From: Phycisphaerales bacterium
Lineage (GTDB): Bacteria > Planctomycetota > Phycisphaerae > Phycisphaerales > UBA1924
Length of the DNA: 64,000 nt
Reading direction: 5' to 3'
Assembly (NCBI GenBank): GCA_040217175.1
Contig: JAVJNT010000001.1
Coordinates: 806,001-870,000 of the forward strand
The notes beneath the pieces are model-generated. The model saw only the letters and a list, made by a program, of their open reading frames with translations, was not told where the DNA came from and searched no databases. Shown piece after piece: positions 12,600-20,454 of this stretch; the first letter of the stretch is position 1, and every line of letters starts with the position of its first letter. The position numbers and the translations under genes were made by a program.

Positions 12600-13370
12600 A
12601 TGCGCATCATCGGCGGGCAGTACAAGCGGACGATCCTGAAGGGCCCGCCCGACAGCAAGACCACGCGGCCCCTGCCCGACCGCGTCCGCGAATCGATCTT
12701 CAACATGCTGCAGGGGCACATGGCCGAGGGCCCCACCGTCATGGACGCCTTCGCGGGCACGGGTTCGTTCGGCCTCGAGGCCATCAGTCGCGGTGCCGAA
12801 CGGGTGGTGTTCGTCGAACGTGACCGCAAGATCCGCGAGATCCTGCGAACGAACATCGCCACGCTGGAAGCGACGACGACGTGCGAGGTCGTCGAGGGCG
12901 ATGCGCTCGGGCCGCTGGCACTCGCGCGGTGCCCGAGCCCCGTCACCATCGTCATGATGGACCCGCCCTACCCCCTGGCCCGCGACCCGCAGGGCTGGCG
13001 CCGCGTGCTCGCCCAGGCCGGCAAGCTCGTGCAGAAGCTCAGCGACGACGGCTACCTCCTGCTCCGCACGCCCTGGCCCTTCCTGCAGCTGCCCGAGAGC
13101 GAAGCCCCCGAGCCCGAGCCCCGCCGCGGCAAGCGCAGGCCCGAGAAGGAAGAGGTCGTGTCACTGAACCTCGACGACGGCTCGCTCGACACCCAGGACA
13201 TCGACGAGATCGAGGCGATGTTCGAAGCTATCGCCGCGGGCGAGGTGATCGAAGACGGCGACGATGGCCCGAAGTTCATCGATGGCCCGCTGGAGATCGA
13301 GGGGGCGGTCGGACCGGAGACCCACGAATATGGGACGACGGCGGTGCATTGGTATCAGAGGGAGGCATGA
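12600..13370 (+). CDS. rsmD: 16S rRNA (guanine(966)-N2)-methyltransferase with extended C-terminal half
   Basis: A 256-residue Rossmann-fold SAM methyltransferase that modifies G966 of 16S rRNA during 30S assembly. The family opening MRIIGGQYKRTILKGP, the TRPLPDRVRESIFNML helix, the SAM-binding MDAFAGTGSFGLEA and the catalytic MDPPYPLA are all present. RsmD is normally about 185-200 residues. Here a charged stretch of some 60 residues (from about 165, EPEPRRGKRRPEKEE onward, then DIDEIEAMFEAIAAGE) is inserted before the closing strand GTTAVHWYQ. The gene is likely cotranscribed with the CorC-type gene 46 nt upstream. Confidence 0.9.
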   Translation: MRIIGGQYKRTILKGPPDSKTTRPLPDRVRESIFNMLQGHMAEGPTVMDAFAGTGSFGLEAISRGAERVVFVERDRKIREILRTNIATLEATTTCEVVEGDALGPLALARCPSPVTIVMMDPPYPLARDPQGWRRVLAQAGKLVQKLSDDGYLLLRTPWPFLQLPESEAPEPEPRRGKRRPEKEEVVSLNLDDGSLDTQDIDEIEAMFEAIAAGEVIEDGDDGPKFIDGPLEIEGAVGPETHEYGTTAVHWYQREA

Positions 13371-13931
13371 GTGGGTGTGTGCGGATCGATCGATTTCTAC
13401 CAGACTTTCGGAGGTCGAAGCTCGCTCAAGCATCGACTTCAAGCAGTTGCAAGTATCACCGGATCAACTTCTGCCTGGATTGTCGTTCGTTCCAAGCTGC
13501 CATTCACTGAAGGCGAGCACGAGCGCAAGCCTGATGACTTCCATACTTGGACGATTGACGAAGTGTGTGCCATGCAACGCGGCATCGGAACGATGCGCGT
13601 GGAACTAGGCGGTCACCATGAATCTTGGGATCTCCACGAACACATCGCGCGAGACATTCCCGACGAGATCGCCGATGGCTTCTATCCATCAGCCCCCAGC
13701 GTCACGCTCGGCTGGCATCTCATCGATGATCTACCCTTGCCAGACCGTGGACCAGACCCAACGAAGAGGCATCTCGCACGATTCTCGCTCAGCCTCTTCG
13801 GCTATAGCTGCCCAAAGAACTGGGACGAGTACCGCAAACGCATCTTCGAGACCAACGCCATGCGAGAACTCGAAGCCCAGCTCGTGGAGGCCATCGGCCC
13901 CGTGAAGCGCGCGATAAGCTGGAGCGTGTAA
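13371..13931 (+). CDS. Hypothetical protein of lower GC content
   Basis: A 186-residue protein with no recognised family. Visible features are a charged, Trp-rich sequence (FHTWTIDEVCAMQRGIGTMR, HHESWDLHEHIARDIPDEIA), no signal peptide and no membrane segment. The start is GTG 13371 or 13377, behind GGGAGG in the end of rsmD. Base composition differs from its neighbours: positions 13441-13500 contain 30 G/C of 60, against the clearly G/C-rich surroundings. Third codon positions are mixed, suggesting recent acquisition or relaxed constraint. A hairpin follows the stop. Confidence 0.55.
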   Translation: MGVCGSIDFYQTFGGRSSLKHRLQAVASITGSTSAWIVVRSKLPFTEGEHERKPDDFHTWTIDEVCAMQRGIGTMRVELGGHHESWDLHEHIARDIPDEIADGFYPSAPSVTLGWHLIDDLPLPDRGPDPTKRHLARFSLSLFGYSCPKNWDEYRKRIFETNAMRELEAQLVEAIGPVKRAISWSV

Positions 13932-13952
13932 GCCCACGCGGCGCACGAAGAA

Positions 13953-13972
13953 CCCACGTCTTGCGACGTGGG
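13953..13972. terminator. Hairpin between convergent genes
   Basis: The arms CCCACGTC and GACGTGGG form a perfect 8-bp stem around TTGC. It lies between the stop of the low-GC gene and the stop of atpG, so it could serve both strands. A T-run is weak (CTCGTTGG on the + side). Confidence 0.5.
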
Positions 13973-14000
13973 CTCGTTGGATCCGATCGAGCTCGAGCGA

Positions 14001-14882
14001 TCAGCCCAGCGCCGCGGCGCCCGACACGATCTCGTTGAGTTCGGTCGTGATCTGGGCCTGGCGGGCGCGGTTGAACTTGCGCTTCAGGGCCTTGCCCATC
14101 TTGCCGGCGTTGTCGGTGGCGGCCTTCATCGCCACCATGCGGGCGATGTTCTCGCTGACCACGGCGTCGTTGAACGCCTGGAACAGCGTGGTCTTCACCG
14201 TCTCGGGCAGCAGCTCGGCCAGCAGGCCCTCGGCGTCGGGGCTGAACTCGTACTGGGCCGAGAAGCCCTCTTCCTGCTTCTCGACGGCCGGGGGCTTGAG
14301 CGGCAGGAGCTGCACGACCGCCGGGCTCTGGCGGGCGACGGACTGGTACCGCATGTAGACGAGATTCACGCCCGTGATGCGGCCGGCCTCGAAGAGCTCG
14401 ATGTAATGCTGGGCGAGTTCCTGGACGTCCTCGAACTCGGGGCGGTCGCCGAACTGGGTGTGGTGGCGGTAGACATCGACCCCGTTGAACTTCATGAAGG
14501 CCACGCCCTTCTTGCCGACCACCTCAACGCGGCCGGTGCTCGTGGCGCCGTCGGCTCGTAGCTGCTTGATGGCCGTGCGGAGGACCGAGCCGTTGTAGGG
14601 GCCGCAGAGGCCGCGGTCGCTGGTGATGACCAGGGTGAGCGGGCGGGCGTCGTCCTTGAAGCCGCCCTCGGGGCCCTCGATGAGCGGGTGGCTGACGTTG
14701 CCCGCGGTGGCGGCCAGTTCCTGGACGAGCTCGAAGATGCCCTCGGTATAGGGCTTGGTCGCCTCGGCCCGGCTCTGGCTCTTGGCGAACTTGCTCGTGG
14801 CGATCATCTGCATCGTGCGGGTGATCCGCTGGATGTTCTTGACCGCCTTGATGCGCTTCTTGATCTCACGGGTCTTGGCCAT
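14001..14882 (-). CDS. atpG: ATP synthase F1 gamma subunit, isolated from other atp genes
   Basis: A 293-residue rotor shaft subunit of F1Fo ATP synthase. The N-terminal coiled-coil helix (MAKTREIKKRIKAVKNIQRI, ITRTMQMIATSKF), the LVITSDRGLCGPYNGSVLR core strand and the C-terminal helix ending LNEIVSGAAAL match the family at its usual length. ATG 14882 is chosen because the conserved family start MAKTREIK begins there; the open frame upstream has no family similarity. It is normally between atpA and atpD, but here no other atp gene lies in the window. The neighbours are a low-GC orphan and a broken gene. Confidence 0.93.
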   Translation of the reverse strand: MAKTREIKKRIKAVKNIQRITRTMQMIATSKFAKSQSRAEATKPYTEGIFELVQELAATAGNVSHPLIEGPEGGFKDDARPLTLVITSDRGLCGPYNGSVLRTAIKQLRADGATSTGRVEVVGKKGVAFMKFNGVDVYRHHTQFGDRPEFEDVQELAQHYIELFEAGRITGVNLVYMRYQSVARQSPAVVQLLPLKPPAVEKQEEGFSAQYEFSPDAEGLLAELLPETVKTTLFQAFNDAVVSENIARMVAMKAATDNAGKMGKALKRKFNRARQAQITTELNEIVSGAAALG

Positions 14883-14971
14883 AGGCGGCGAGTATAGGCG
14901 GATCGGGGCTGGCCCAGGGCCTGCAGAGGGGACCCGAAGATGCCCGTACAAGCCCCGATTTTCGGTGCCGC

Positions 14972-15579
14972 GTGCCTACGTCCGAATTCGCCACCGTCGG
15001 CGTGTGCACCTCGAGCGCCGTCGCCCAGTCGATCTCCGTCGCCAACCCCGGCTCCGGAGTGCCCGCCCGATCCCCCGCAAGCTTCCTGGTGGACGAGCCC
15101 GACGGCTCAAGCGGCGGGCCTTCGGGCTGCGTCGGCGGCTTCGTTCCGACGGTCGTGTCCCTTGACCACACCGCGCCGCACGGCAACCAGATTGGCTCCA
15201 CTAATAGCGGCATCTTTGAGCAGACCCTCACCGCCACTATCCCGCCGGACGGGGAGCACGTGCTGATGGTGGACGTGGTCTACGGGCCCGGCTTCGTCGG
15301 TACCTGCAAGGTAGGGCTGACTGCCGGCGACACGGTGGTGGGATCGACGAAGACAGGCTCTCGCCTCCGGAGGGCGACTCGCTCGTCTCGGTGCTGGCGT
15401 TCAAGCCACAGGTCGGGCACCCCCACTCGGGCCAAGCGTTCACGATCCGCCTGAGCGGGCCAGCGAAGGTCAACGTCGGGAACGCACGCAAGACGACGTG
15501 CCGGGCCGACCCGGACGGTGACGGCGTGCTACCGATCCTCGGCCTCCTGGCTTTTCAGAACACGTTCTACGCCGGCCGT
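14972..15579 (+). pseudogene. Broken dockerin-type secreted protein gene
   Basis: Two overlapping frames together read like the C-terminal part of a secreted protein. Frame 2 gives SVANPGSGVPARSPASFLVD up to GDTVVGS near 15345. Frame 1 then continues with GDSLVSVLAFKPQVGHPHSG and ends in CRADPDGDGVLPILGLLAFQ followed by NTFYAG. That ending is a worn copy of the 'DLDGDGELTIFDFLAFQNAF' repeat seen intact at 22.6 kb and 48.3 kb, with only one of the two repeats and without Asp at several calcium positions. There is no signal peptide or convincing start, and a frameshift near 15345, so this is most likely decayed. It fills most of the gap between atpG and the PH-domain gene. Confidence 0.6.
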
Positions 15580-15587
15580 AGCGAACG

Positions 15588-16193
15588 CTACAGCTCCCGA
15601 TACTTGTCGATCTTCTCTCGCACCCCGTGCGGGTCCTTGACGTCCTTCATCGTGATCTCAACTCCGGACTGGCCGCTGCTGGAGATCTCGAGCTTGCCGA
15701 CGTTGAAGACGCGGTCGATGAAGCTCTGCTTGACGGCGATGTTTCGGATGTTGTCGTGCAAGACCTCGCTGGTCGCCCGGCTGAACAGGCCGTGGCTCTC
15801 GGTCGTGCGTTTCGTCGTGATCTCCAGCGACGCGCTGAGCTTGAGCAGGTACCACACGAACATCGTGATGGCCGCCGCTACGAAGACCAGCAAGCAGATG
15901 ATCAGCCAGAACGTGTCGCCCGGCCACAGCGGCTCCTTGCGTACGGCGGCATAGAGCGCCAGCACGCCGGCCGCCGTCATGACCAGCACCAGGCCGATGA
16001 ACGAGAAGGGCCGGGCCCGGAACATCGCCGGCCGCAGCTTCAGCACGCGGACCTCGGGGCCGAACTCGCTGGGCAGGCCGGCGGCGGCGGCGCGATCGAC
16101 CCGCTCACGCGTCTCGGACTTAGGCGAGTCGGGTCTGGGCGAGTCGGGCTTGGGTGCCTCGATCCGCGGTTCCTCGGGCTTGCGTTCGTCCAT
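15588..16193 (-). CDS. Membrane protein with bacterial PH (bPH2/YdbS-like) domain
   Basis: A 201-residue protein. Residues 1-45 are a charged, Pro-rich cytoplasmic tail. Two membrane helices follow (FSFIGLVLVMTAAGVLALYA and FWLIICLLVFVAAAITMFVW). The C-terminal 90 residues form a bacterial PH domain (LEITTKRTTESHGLFSRATS, ending SGQSGVEITMKDVKDPHGVR). Function is not established for such proteins. ATG 16193 has GGGG just upstream. The gene lies 74 nt downstream of the AI-2E-type gene on the same strand and ends against the broken dockerin gene. Confidence 0.7.
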   Translation of the reverse strand: MDERKPEEPRIEAPKPDSPRPDSPKSETRERVDRAAAAGLPSEFGPEVRVLKLRPAMFRARPFSFIGLVLVMTAAGVLALYAAVRKEPLWPGDTFWLIICLLVFVAAAITMFVWYLLKLSASLEITTKRTTESHGLFSRATSEVLHDNIRNIAVKQSFIDRVFNVGKLEISSSGQSGVEITMKDVKDPHGVREKIDKYREL

Positions 16194-16267
16194 CGCGATC
16201 CCCCTGCGGGCAGTGACTTCGTGCCTTCCCGCAGTGTAGGGCTCGCTGGGCGCACGCCTCGGGCGGG

Positions 16268-17419
16268 CTATCGGCCGAGGAACTCGCCGACCACCCGCAG
16301 CGGCTCGATGTTGTCGCAGGTGATCTTGATGGCCGACATGATCGGCACGGCCAGGAAGATGCCCGGGATGCCCCACATCCAGCCCCAGACGATGAGCGAG
16401 ACGAAGATGACCACCGGGTTGAGCACGAGCCGCTTGCCCAAGATCATCGGCGTGACGAAGCTGCCCTCGATGGTCGTCAGCGTGTAGTACACCGCCGGCA
16501 CCAGCAGGATGTAGCCCACGCTCTCGAAGTTGGCCGCCGCGACGATCGCCACCGCCAGCACGCCGATGATCGCCCCGCCGAAAGGAATGAAATTCAGGAC
16601 CGCCGCCGCGATGCCCCACAGCATCGGATTGGGCACGCCCAGCAGCCACATGGCCGTCCCGATCGCCACGCCCAGCCCGGCGTTGATCAGCGTGATGGTC
16701 AGGAAGTACATCGCCACGTCGCTCTGCACCTGGTGTACCACCTCGACGGCCAGCTTCTTGTTGGCAAACTTCGGGATGACGCGCACGAGCTTGACCAAAA
16801 ACAGGTCGTCGGCGGCTAGCAGGAAGTACAAGAGCCCGAGCGTCAGGAAGGCGTTGGCGCCGATGTACCAGGTCTGGCCGAGCAGGAACGGGGTGATCGT
16901 GGCCTTGCGGACGCGGACGTCGACCGCGTCCTCGCTGCCGTTGTCTTTGGCGATGGCCTCGACCTGCTCGCTCGCCTCGCGCAGGCCCTCGACGCGTTCC
17001 TTCAGTCCGCGAAACTTCCGCTCCATCTGGCGCATCTCGCCGGGCATGTCCTGCAGCCAGTTCGTGGCAGGCGTGCTGAGGTAGTACGTCCCCAGGCCGG
17101 CCACGCCCACGAGCGTCGACAGCACGATCGCCGCGCCCAAGGCCGAAGGTACGCGCAAACGGTGCTTGAGCCACCGCACCGCGTGCCCAAGCATGACGGC
17201 GAGCAGGATCGCCAGCACCATGGGCACCAGGATGGGCCGCGCCGCATAGATCGCCGCCAGCAGTGCGAGCACGAACAGGCCCGTGAGCATGAACGAACGC
17301 ACGTCCATCGGCCCGGCCAAGAGCTTGCCGAGCTTGGTGATGTCGGGGCTGGCCTCGGTCCGTTCGGCTGGCCCGTCCTGCTCACGCTCGTGCGTGCTGT
17401 CGATCTCGTCGTGCGTCAC
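16268..17419 (-). CDS. AI-2E family (PerM/YdiK-type) transporter
   Basis: A 383-residue polytopic membrane protein of the AI-2E transporter family, whose members export small molecules or ions; the substrate cannot be read from sequence. About eight hydrophobic segments are visible (FMLTGLFVLALLAAIYAARP; AIIGVLAVAIVAAANF), with a soluble helical stretch around residues 120-170 (MRQMERKFRGLKERVEGLRE). The family signature region AAVLNFIPFGGAIIG and the closing GWMWGIPGIFLAVPIMS are present. The start is GTG 17419, with no upstream extension that resembles the family. Confidence 0.85.
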   Translation of the reverse strand: MTHDEIDSTHEREQDGPAERTEASPDITKLGKLLAGPMDVRSFMLTGLFVLALLAAIYAARPILVPMVLAILLAVMLGHAVRWLKHRLRVPSALGAAIVLSTLVGVAGLGTYYLSTPATNWLQDMPGEMRQMERKFRGLKERVEGLREASEQVEAIAKDNGSEDAVDVRVRKATITPFLLGQTWYIGANAFLTLGLLYFLLAADDLFLVKLVRVIPKFANKKLAVEVVHQVQSDVAMYFLTITLINAGLGVAIGTAMWLLGVPNPMLWGIAAAVLNFIPFGGAIIGVLAVAIVAAANFESVGYILLVPAVYYTLTTIEGSFVTPMILGKRLVLNPVVIFVSLIVWGWMWGIPGIFLAVPIMSAIKITCDNIEPLRVVGEFLGR

Positions 17420-17464
17420 CGCTTCGGCGCTCCAGGTGGGGTCGAGCGCAGGATAGGAAACGCA

Positions 17465-18406
17465 TCACTCGCCCGGTCGACTCCGGTCTGGTTGGATCGC
17501 ACCGTCGGCGGCTCGCCGGCCAGCGCCCGGGAAGTCGGTAAACAGCCCCGCGACCCCGTATTCGTGGAAGAAACGGGCCATCGCCCGCGGCTCGTCCTTG
17601 AACGTGTACGGATACAACATGAGCCCGAATTCACGCGATTGAGCGAGCAAGGGCAGAGGCTCGCCCGTGTCTTCGTCTTCGAGCAGCTTGCGACTGGGGC
17701 CCAGCCCGTGGCAGAACCCGGCGGCGCGCTCGAGGTCGGCGTCGCTCGGTTCCTCCCCCAGCAGCCAGACGAGCCGGACCAAGCAGCCAACCTGTTCGAG
17801 GCGCTCGAGCGCGTCGAGATCGAAGCACTGGATGATGGCCGGATCGTCCTCGGCCTCGTATCCGTTCTCAACGAGCGTCGCCAATACTCGCAGCTCGACG
17901 CTGTGGCCGTGATTGCGATGGAATTCGGGCCGCTTGGGCTCGGGGATCACGCCGACCGGGGTCCGCCCATCCTCGCCGCCGATCGCGTTCAGCCGGTCGA
18001 CCAGCCGCAGGAACTCCTCGAACGTCGGCACCGCCCCACCGACCTCGCCACCCGCTCCCGCGTACGTCACCCGCAGCGTGCGTACTTCTTCGAGCGTGAA
18101 GTCGATCCAGTACCACCTTCCGTCCTCACGCGCCCGACCGGGGAATCGCTCGGCCACGTCTGTCACGCGCTCCATGTTCACGTCGTGCGCGCAGATCGCA
18201 ACGCCGTCCTTCGTCAGCACGACGTCGGGCTCGAGATAATCCGCACCCATCGACCATGCGAGCGTGTACGCCGCCAGCGTGTGCTCGGGCAGGTGGCCAG
18301 AGGCACCGCGGTGGGCGAGGACGAGGGGGCGGTCGTCGGCGGCCGGTGCAAGACCCGTGGATGCGAAGGAGAGAACGGCAATCAGGATGCAAGTCGGGCA
18401 ACGCAT
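17465..18406 (-). CDS. Secreted glycerophosphodiester phosphodiesterase
   Basis: A 313-residue GDPD-family TIM-barrel enzyme that hydrolyses glycerophosphodiesters to an alcohol and glycerol-3-phosphate. The start ATG 18406 gives a signal peptide (MRCPTCILIAVLSFASTGLA, cleavage near APAADD), placing it in the periplasm. The catalytic opening LAHRGASGHLPEHTLAAY and the metal-binding GADYLEPDVVLTKDGVAICA with H in AHDVNMERVTD are all present. It ends FFHEYGVAGLFTDFPG, also typical. It may recycle phospholipid head groups. It precedes the AI-2E gene by 45 nt. Confidence 0.88.
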   Translation of the reverse strand: MRCPTCILIAVLSFASTGLAPAADDRPLVLAHRGASGHLPEHTLAAYTLAWSMGADYLEPDVVLTKDGVAICAHDVNMERVTDVAERFPGRAREDGRWYWIDFTLEEVRTLRVTYAGAGGEVGGAVPTFEEFLRLVDRLNAIGGEDGRTPVGVIPEPKRPEFHRNHGHSVELRVLATLVENGYEAEDDPAIIQCFDLDALERLEQVGCLVRLVWLLGEEPSDADLERAAGFCHGLGPSRKLLEDEDTGEPLPLLAQSREFGLMLYPYTFKDEPRAMARFFHEYGVAGLFTDFPGAGRRAADGAIQPDRSRPGE

Positions 18407-18469
18407 GCTGGCAGCATAGAACGCACACGCGTTCCGCTGGCCGCCTTCACCACATCTTGACACGTCGGT

Positions 18470-19006
18470 TCAAGGCCGACCGCGTTCGCCGAGCACGAGC
18501 TGCATGTACCGCTCGCTGGCGGAGTGGCCATGGACGCGCATTGCGTCGGGCTGCACGCCCCAGGTCATAAAGCCCAGCGACTCGTACAGCCGGCGGGCCG
18601 CCTGGCTCGGTTCGCTGACGCTCAGTTCGATCAATTCGACGCCGGGCCAGCCGCGCGCAACGTCGATGATCGCGAGCAGGACGCGCCTGCCGAGCCCGCG
18701 GCCGCGGTACGCCGGGTCCGTCCACACGCTCACGATCGACGCCGCGTGGGCCTGCTTCGGTCGGGTCGTTCGAAAGAGCCGGGCCGTCGAAACGATGGCG
18801 TCGCCATCGATGGCGCCGACGTACGCCCAGCCGTCGTCGGCCAGCAGCTCGCGCGTCTGCTGGCGTGCCAGATCAAGGTCCTCCGCCGGGGTCGAACCGA
18901 AGGACCACGGCTCTTCATGGAGCATGCGCTGGCGGACCTTGACGTACGCCTCGGTGTGCTCGGGTCCGAGCCGGCAGACCTCGATGCCATCGCTCTCGGG
19001 CGCCAT
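18470..19006 (-). CDS. GNAT-family N-acetyltransferase
   Basis: A 178-residue acyl-CoA-dependent acetyltransferase. The acetyl-CoA-binding motif A is clear: VWTDPAYRGRGLGRRVLLAI (R/Q-x-x-G-x-G/A), followed by ELIELSVSEPSQAARRLYES and LGFMTWGVQPDA. The substrate is unknown. ATG 19006 shares one base with the pheS stop (TGATG), so it is translated with pheS, but that says nothing about substrate. Confidence 0.85.
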   Translation of the reverse strand: MAPESDGIEVCRLGPEHTEAYVKVRQRMLHEEPWSFGSTPAEDLDLARQQTRELLADDGWAYVGAIDGDAIVSTARLFRTTRPKQAHAASIVSVWTDPAYRGRGLGRRVLLAIIDVARGWPGVELIELSVSEPSQAARRLYESLGFMTWGVQPDAMRVHGHSASERYMQLVLGERGRP

Positions 19007-20070
19007 CAGAACTGTTTGAGGAATCGCAGGTCGTTCTCGAACAGCATGCGGATGTCGGGGATGCCGTACTTGCCCATCGCCAGCCGCTCGATGCCGAAGC
19101 CCCAGGCGAAGCCGCTCCAGCGCTCGGGGTCGATGCCGCAGGCCTCGAGCACGTTCGGATCGACCATGCCGCAGCCGCCCAGCTCGATCCACTTGGGCTC
19201 GTCGCCGGGCCTGAGCGCAATCATCATGTCGAACTCGGCGCTGGGCTCGGTGAAGGGGAAGAAGCTGGGCCGCAGGCGGATCTGCGCGCCCTTCCCGAAG
19301 TACGCCTCGGCGAACTGGAGCAGCGTCGTCTTGAGGTCGACCATCGACACGCCCTCGTCGACGTACAGGCCCTCGAGCTGGTGGAACATGAACGAGTGCG
19401 TCGCGTCGACGGTGTCGGGGCGGTACACGCGGCCGGGGCTGATGACCTTGAGCGGCGGGCCCCAGCCTTCCTTCACGGCCCGTTCCATCGTGCGGATCTG
19501 CACCGTGGACGTCTGGCTGCGGAGCATGCGCGGGCGCTCGCTCTTGGCCGGGTCATCGACGTAGAAGTTGTCGATCGGGTCGCGGGCCGGGTGGTCGGCC
19601 GGAATATTGAGCTTGACGAAGTTGTGCTCGTCGTCCTCGAGTTCGGGGCCGCTGGCGACGGCGAAGCCCAGCCGCGCGCACACCTCGACCAGCTCGCTGC
19701 GGACCTGCATGAGGATGTGCCGCCGCCCGAGCGCGCTGGCCGTGTGCAGCCCGGGCTCGGTCAGATCGACGATCGCCCCCCCGCTCGCGCCCCCACCGCC
19801 CGAGAGTGCCGCCTTGCGGCCCTCGAATGCCTCCTCGAGCGCCGTCTTCACCGCGTTGGCCTTCTGCCCCGCCGCCGGCTTCTGCTCCTTCGGCACGTCC
19901 TTCATGCCCGCCATGGCGGCCTTGAGCCGGCCCTTGGAGCCCAGGAACGCGACCCGCCAGGCCTCAAGGGCCGCGGCATCGCCCACGCTCTCGAGCTCAG
20001 CCAGCCCGTCGGCCTGGAGGGCGTCGAGGGTGGCCAGGAAGTCGATGGCGGTCTGGGGCGTCTCGCTCAT
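19006..20070 (-). CDS. pheS: Phenylalanyl-tRNA synthetase alpha subunit
   Basis: A 354-residue class II synthetase catalytic subunit. The N-terminal coiled coil spans residues about 1-100 (FLGSKGRLKAAMAGMKDVPK). The catalytic core begins at HTASALGRRHILMQVRSEL, with motif 2 at PGRVYRPDTVDATHSFMFHQ, the GDEPKWIELGGCGMVDPNVL strand and motif 3 GFAWGFGIERLAMGKYGI. Length is normal. pheT is not adjacent; its 3' end lies at the start of this window on the opposite strand, so the two subunits are transcribed separately. Confidence 0.95.
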   Translation of the reverse strand: MSETPQTAIDFLATLDALQADGLAELESVGDAAALEAWRVAFLGSKGRLKAAMAGMKDVPKEQKPAAGQKANAVKTALEEAFEGRKAALSGGGGASGGAIVDLTEPGLHTASALGRRHILMQVRSELVEVCARLGFAVASGPELEDDEHNFVKLNIPADHPARDPIDNFYVDDPAKSERPRMLRSQTSTVQIRTMERAVKEGWGPPLKVISPGRVYRPDTVDATHSFMFHQLEGLYVDEGVSMVDLKTTLLQFAEAYFGKGAQIRLRPSFFPFTEPSAEFDMMIALRPGDEPKWIELGGCGMVDPNVLEACGIDPERWSGFAWGFGIERLAMGKYGIPDIRMLFENDLRFLKQF

Positions 20071-20148
20071 GGGAGGTCAGGGTAGGTGGATACGCCCGCA
20101 TCGGGCCGCCGGGAGCCACTCGTGGCGAGCCGGTTGGCGAGCCCGGGG

Positions 20149-20274
20149 GAGCTCTGGACGTGCCCGGAGCACCTCCGGGCGTCCACGGAGGAGCTCCGAG
20201 CGCGTCAGGAGGAACTCCCGGTGCGTCGGGAGGAGCTCCCGGCGCGTTAGAAAGAGCTCCCGGCGCGCCGGGAA
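20149..20274. repeat. Tandem 21-bp repeat, six units
   Basis: Six consecutive 21-bp units start at 20149, 20170, 20191, 20212, 20233 and 20254. Most start with GAGCTC or a one- to two-base variant and continue CCGGCGCGTC-like. Units 5 and 6 are near identical; units 1 and 2 are more diverged. The period is a multiple of three. The + strand reads as repeated Gly-Gly-Ala-Pro-Gly-Ala-Ser from about 20160 to 20348, and the minus strand as R-E-L-L-x-x-R heptads. Neither frame has good start signals. The repeat lies just upstream of pheS. Confidence 0.8.
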
Positions 20275-20383
20275 CTCTTCTCGGGGGTGCCAGGGCGGTT
20301 TCTCCATCGGACCGGGCTCGGCGGGCGTTCTCGGGCGGCAGTCGCTGACGCTGTGACCCGGCCGTGTGTACTGGGATTCTCCG

Positions 20384-20412
20384 TTGACACGATGGATTGC
20401 TTTTTATATCTT
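20384..20412 (+). promoter_or_regulatory. Candidate sigma-70 promoter of the VCBS/dockerin gene
   Basis: A perfect TTGACA (20384-20389) is followed after 17 nt by TATCTT (20407-20412); TATATC two bases earlier is an alternative -10. It sits 43 nt before the start codon in locally AT-rich sequence. Confidence 0.55.
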
Positions 20413-20454
20413 GCCCTCGATCGACGGCACGGCGCCGGAGTCAGGGAGATCGAG

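Larger units (their letters stand above)
20071..20454. other. Divergent intergenic region between pheS and the VCBS gene
   Basis: This 384-bp stretch contains the 21-bp tandem repeat (20149-20274) and, nearer the VCBS gene, an AT-richer stretch with a promoter-like sequence (20384-20412). I see no convincing gene; two short frames through the repeat (20077-20307 minus, 20160-20348 plus) are low-complexity products of the repeat. Confidence 0.6.

Noticed and set aside
15345-15579. Programmed frameshift in the dockerin fragment
   Set aside because: Unlike dnaX there is no slippery heptamer and no start or signal peptide, so decay is more likely.
20149-20274. CRISPR-like array
   Set aside because: Units are adjacent 21-mers with no unique spacers between them, so it is a tandem repeat, not a CRISPR.
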